A stretch of 16,006 nucleotides of DNA. Origin: an uncultured Clostridia bacterium (lineage in GTDB: Bacteria > Bacillota > Clostridia > Christensenellales > UBA1242). Shown one piece after another: positions 13,877 to 16,006 of the stretch (position 1 is its first letter; each line of letters opens with the position of its first letter). The position numbers were made by a program, and so were the translations under genes. The notes under the pieces were generated by a model, which did not search any database, was not told the DNA's origin, and saw only the letters and a list, made by a program, of their open reading frames with translations. The DNA is taken from assembly GCA_947589655.1 (NCBI GenBank), contig CANQCE010000011.1:1-16006 (forward strand). The letters run 5' to 3'.

Positions 13877-14206
13877 ATGGACCACAGACTGAAAAAAAAC
13901 AGCCAATTTAATTTTATTTACAAAAAGGGTGAGAGAGTGCATACAGACCATTTCACTCTTTTTGTGGTTAAAAGCAAATTTGATTGTTACAAAATAGGTT
14001 TTTCTATAAATAAAAAACTTGGAAAGGCAAACAAAAGAAACCTTTTACGAAGGCGTCTGAAAGAAATTGTAAGGCAAGCCCCTGTGCCAGAACATTTTAA
14101 CTATGTGCTCATGGCAAAGGAAGGCGTTATGGAACTATCTTTTGCCGAACTTTCAAAAGAGGTTTTAAAGTTACTAGAAAAGTATGAAAAGAAAAAAAAT
14201 ATTTAA
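13877..14206 (+). CDS. rnpA: Ribonuclease P protein component
   Basis: A 109-residue protein subunit of RNase P, which binds the catalytic RNA and helps cut the 5' leader from pre-tRNAs. It has the N-terminal RLKKNSQFNFIYKKG start and the RNR-type basic motif LGKANKRNLLRRRLKE (48-63). AAAGG (13866-13870), overlapping the rpmH stop, lies 6 bases before ATG 13877. Its end overlaps yidD by 23 bases, a usual arrangement in this cluster. Confidence 0.96.
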   Translation: MDHRLKKNSQFNFIYKKGERVHTDHFTLFVVKSKFDCYKIGFSINKKLGKANKRNLLRRRLKEIVRQAPVPEHFNYVLMAKEGVMELSFAELSKEVLKLLEKYEKKKNI

Positions 14207-14447
14207 AAAAATTTTTTTGGCACCTGTTTACTTTTTTAAATTTGTGATATCCCCACTTATTCCTCACGCCTGCATTTTTGTTCCAACGTGTTCCTCTTAT
14301 ATGATTGCGGCAGTGGAAGAATTTGGAGTGTTTAAAGGTTTTTGGGTGGGCTTAAAAAGGCTTTTCAGGTGTGTGCCTTGGCAAAAGAAAAGAGGATATG
14401 ACCCCGTTCCGATTAATATAAAAGGAGAAAACATATGGATTTTGTAA
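14184..14447 (+). CDS. yidD: Membrane protein insertion efficiency factor YidD
   Basis: An 87-residue membrane-associated protein that helps YidC-dependent insertion. The family pattern is clear: ISPLIPHACIFVPTCSSY (22-39) with Cys30 and Cys36, then GVFKGFWVGLKRLFRC (48-63) and GYDPVP (71-76). The N-terminus is basic and likely lies along the inner membrane face. The start overlaps rnpA by 23 bases with no strong ribosome binding site, suggesting translational coupling, and the last 13 bases overlap yidC. Confidence 0.94.
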   Translation: MKRKKIFKKIFLAPVYFFKFVISPLIPHACIFVPTCSSYMIAAVEEFGVFKGFWVGLKRLFRCVPWQKKRGYDPVPINIKGENIWIL

Positions 14448-15739
14448 GCAGCACACTTATCACGCTTTCAGAGCCAAAAGGTTTTTGGCAAACGATACTT
14501 GATGCGTTCAAAAATGGGCTTGGAACATATATTCTTGCCGTTATTTTAATTGCCGTTATCGTCAGGTTGTTGTTTTCGCTGGTGGACATTGTTAACAAAA
14601 AAGTGACAATGAAAAACACCGAAATTAACAGCAAAATGAAGCCAGAACTGGATGCAATTAAGCAAAAATATGGCAACGACCCAGCCATGATGCAGCAAAA
14701 AACCAACGAGATTTACAAAAAATATCAGTTCAACATGATGGGCAGTTGTATTCCAATGCTCATAACCATGGTTTTGCAGTTTACTGTGTTTTTAACACTT
14801 TGGAACTCTTTGCAGGCAGTATCTAACTTTAATATTGCAGAAAAATATCAAGACATCAAAAACATATATGCAAATGTTATTAACATAAACTCTGACGAAA
14901 ATGTTCTTAGCGGAATTGACGAAGTTGGTCTTGGCGAAAACGACCATTTGAAAGTTGAAATTTTAACAAACAAAGACGGCACAAAATATATGAAGGTTTT
15001 TGTTGTAAAGCCAGACGAAGAAATTGACATTGGCAGAGAAGTTGTTTTTGACGACAGTTTGGCAAATTCCAACGAGGCTGTGTTTGGACTTATCGACAAA
15101 TATGTTCCAGAGCCAGAACCGGAAAATTCTGTTACAGCGCAAGAAAAAACTGTAACGCGTTACAGCAAACAGATTTTGGAAGCAGCAAACGATGCAGTGG
15201 AAGAAAATTATTTAGCCACCCAAGAAGGCTTTTTGTGGATTAAAAACATTTACAAAGCAGAAAGCCCAACAAGCCCAGTTTTTACAAAGGCAGAAATAAA
15301 AAAATATCTTTCTAACTATTACGACAAAACCGAAAAAGCAGTAGAAAAAGAGAACGATTACGAAGGCAAAATTTTTGACTACGTTATTGCTGGAATTGAC
15401 ACGAAAGAACTTGGCTTAAACGGATATTATCTTCTTACAATAATTGCTGTTGCAACGTCAGTGCTTTCGCTTTGGCTCTCAAACAGACTGATGCGCAGAA
15501 AAGGCGAGCCGGCGCAAAAACAATCTTGGGCAATGTATGTTATTATGCCGCTTATCATAGGCATTTTCACATTTATGTATACAAGTTTGTTTGCCATCTA
15601 TTTGATTGTCGGACAACTGATGATGCTTGTTCTAACCCCGCTCACCACACTTATTGTTCGCAAATGGACAGACCATGACGACAAAAAGAAAAAGGAAAAA
15701 ACCGAGGTTGTTGTGGACTATCGCAGAAAAGACATTTAA
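14435..15739 (+). CDS. yidC: Membrane protein insertase YidC/Oxa1 family with a large extracytoplasmic insertion
   Basis: A 434-residue insertase that places proteins in the membrane alone or with Sec. Helices are at about 31-52, 104-125, 329-349, 364-384 and 385-408. Arg44 in the first helix (VIVRLLF) matches the conserved positive residue of the substrate groove; residues 53-103 form the cytoplasmic hairpin (MKPELDAIKQKY). In usual Gram-positive YidC the second helix (LWNSLQAV) is followed closely by the FxWIxDL segment; here the equivalent FLWIKNIYKAESP is at 266-278, after roughly 130 extra acidic residues, and about 45 more precede the third helix. There is no obvious lipobox signal peptide, unlike SpoIIIJ. 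The C-terminus is Lys-rich. AAAGGAG (14421-14427) lies 7 bases before ATG 14435. Confidence 0.95.
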   Translation: MDFVSSTLITLSEPKGFWQTILDAFKNGLGTYILAVILIAVIVRLLFSLVDIVNKKVTMKNTEINSKMKPELDAIKQKYGNDPAMMQQKTNEIYKKYQFNMMGSCIPMLITMVLQFTVFLTLWNSLQAVSNFNIAEKYQDIKNIYANVININSDENVLSGIDEVGLGENDHLKVEILTNKDGTKYMKVFVVKPDEEIDIGREVVFDDSLANSNEAVFGLIDKYVPEPEPENSVTAQEKTVTRYSKQILEAANDAVEENYLATQEGFLWIKNIYKAESPTSPVFTKAEIKKYLSNYYDKTEKAVEKENDYEGKIFDYVIAGIDTKELGLNGYYLLTIIAVATSVLSLWLSNRLMRRKGEPAQKQSWAMYVIMPLIIGIFTFMYTSLFAIYLIVGQLMMLVLTPLTTLIVRKWTDHDDKKKKEKTEVVVDYRRKDI

Positions 15740-15742
15740 CAA

Positions 15743-15775
15743 AAAGACCACCTACAAAACAGGTGGTTTTTTGTT
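15743..15775 (+). terminator. Intrinsic terminator after yidC
   Basis: Stem ACCACCT (15747-15753) / AGGTGGT (15761-15767) with a 7-base loop, extended by A/T pairing, and a T run (15767-15772). It ends the rpmH-yidC transcript. Confidence 0.85.
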
Positions 15776-15835
15776 ATAAATGCAGTTATAAATTTTTATA
15801 TCTCATATATTAACAACGGAATTTATAAGACAATT

Positions 15836-15866
15836 TAAGAAAAATCAGCAAAGAATGCTTGCTGAC
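15836..15866 (-). terminator. Intrinsic terminator of the right-edge minus-strand gene
   Basis: Minus-strand stem TCAGCAA (15859-15865) / TTGCTGA (15845-15851), 7-base loop, followed on that strand by a T-rich run (15844 down to about 15836). Confidence 0.7.
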
Positions 15867-15872
15867 TTTTAT

Positions 15873-16006
15873 TTAATCAAAGAAAGGGTCATATTTGTAT
15901 AAATCAAGAAGGAAAAATTCGGTAACCAGGCGTATAAGTTCACCAGCGGTTGGCTTTTCGTCAATGCCGTATAGGTTTGCCCCAAACATTTTGTTCAGAG
16001 CGGCAA
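15873..16006 (-). CDS. Unidentified gene, C-terminal 43 codons only
   Basis: An open minus-strand frame enters from the right edge (first complete codon at 16004) and stops with TAA at 15873-15875. The visible C-terminus contains ALNKMFGANLYGIDEKP and ends in an aromatic, acidic tail (LDLYKYDPFFD). Codon use and the terminator directly downstream support a real gene. I do not recognise the family. It is not jag or mnmE, which often follow yidC, because it is on the opposite strand. Confidence 0.65.
   Translation of the reverse strand, partial: AALNKMFGANLYGIDEKPTAGELIRLVTEFFLLDLYKYDPFFD

Noticed and set aside
1..16006. CRISPR array, insertion sequence, prophage or defence system
   Set aside because: No regularly spaced repeats, transposase, integrase or defence-type genes were seen; the region is core chromosome.

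Overview
The window looks like the chromosomal replication-origin neighbourhood of a low-GC Gram-positive bacterium, most likely an uncultured Clostridia-type Firmicute. The clues are AT-rich DNA, strong AGGAGG-type ribosome binding sites, near-consensus sigma-A promoters, a DUF1540 protein, a PASTA-bearing SpoVD/FtsI-type transpeptidase and a single-chain glycyl-tRNA synthetase. UGA is used as a stop (end of the transpeptidase gene), so this is not a mycoplasma with a reassigned UGA. The genus cannot be named from the sequence alone.

Left part (1-2458): the 3' part of glyS (+), a small two-helix membrane protein (-), a DUF1540 cysteine-rich mini-protein (+) and a YugP-type membrane zinc peptidase (-). 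Next, on the minus strand, comes a cell-envelope operon read right to left: a 984-residue CvpA-like membrane protein with a huge C-terminal domain, rsmH (16S rRNA methyltransferase), a single-span protein in the position normally held by ftsL, and a class B transpeptidase with one PASTA domain. This is the start of a dcw-type division cluster, with the giant CvpA-like gene at its head.

Centre (9156-13137): recF (-) lies back to back with dnaA (+), and their promoters nearly touch. The 333-base dnaA-dnaN spacer is the probable oriC: an exact TTATCCACA DnaA box, a TTATACACA box, weaker boxes, an AT-rich TAA-repeat tract and a terminator-like hairpin. dnaN follows with its own extended -10 promoter.

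Right part (13138-16006): a small basic hypothetical gene (-) with a perfect-hexamer promoter, then the conserved rpmH-rnpA-yidD-yidC cluster (+) with a perfect-hexamer promoter and overlapping genes, and the 3' end of an unidentified minus-strand gene. Most genes left of oriC are on the minus strand and most to its right on the plus strand, as expected if forks leave from about 11.8 kb.

The arrangement differs from the textbook order (rpmH divergent from dnaA; dnaA-dnaN-yaaA-recF-gyrB). Here recF is the divergent partner of dnaA, yaaA is absent, and the rpmH cluster is downstream of dnaN in the same direction. The most notable observations are the giant CvpA-like protein, the unusual FtsL-slot protein, a YidC with a roughly 130-residue extracytoplasmic insertion, the recF/dnaA promoter pair, and two genes (recF and the zinc peptidase) whose promoters sit so close to the start codon that their mRNAs may be leaderless. 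I found no CRISPR array, mobile element, tRNA or rRNA.
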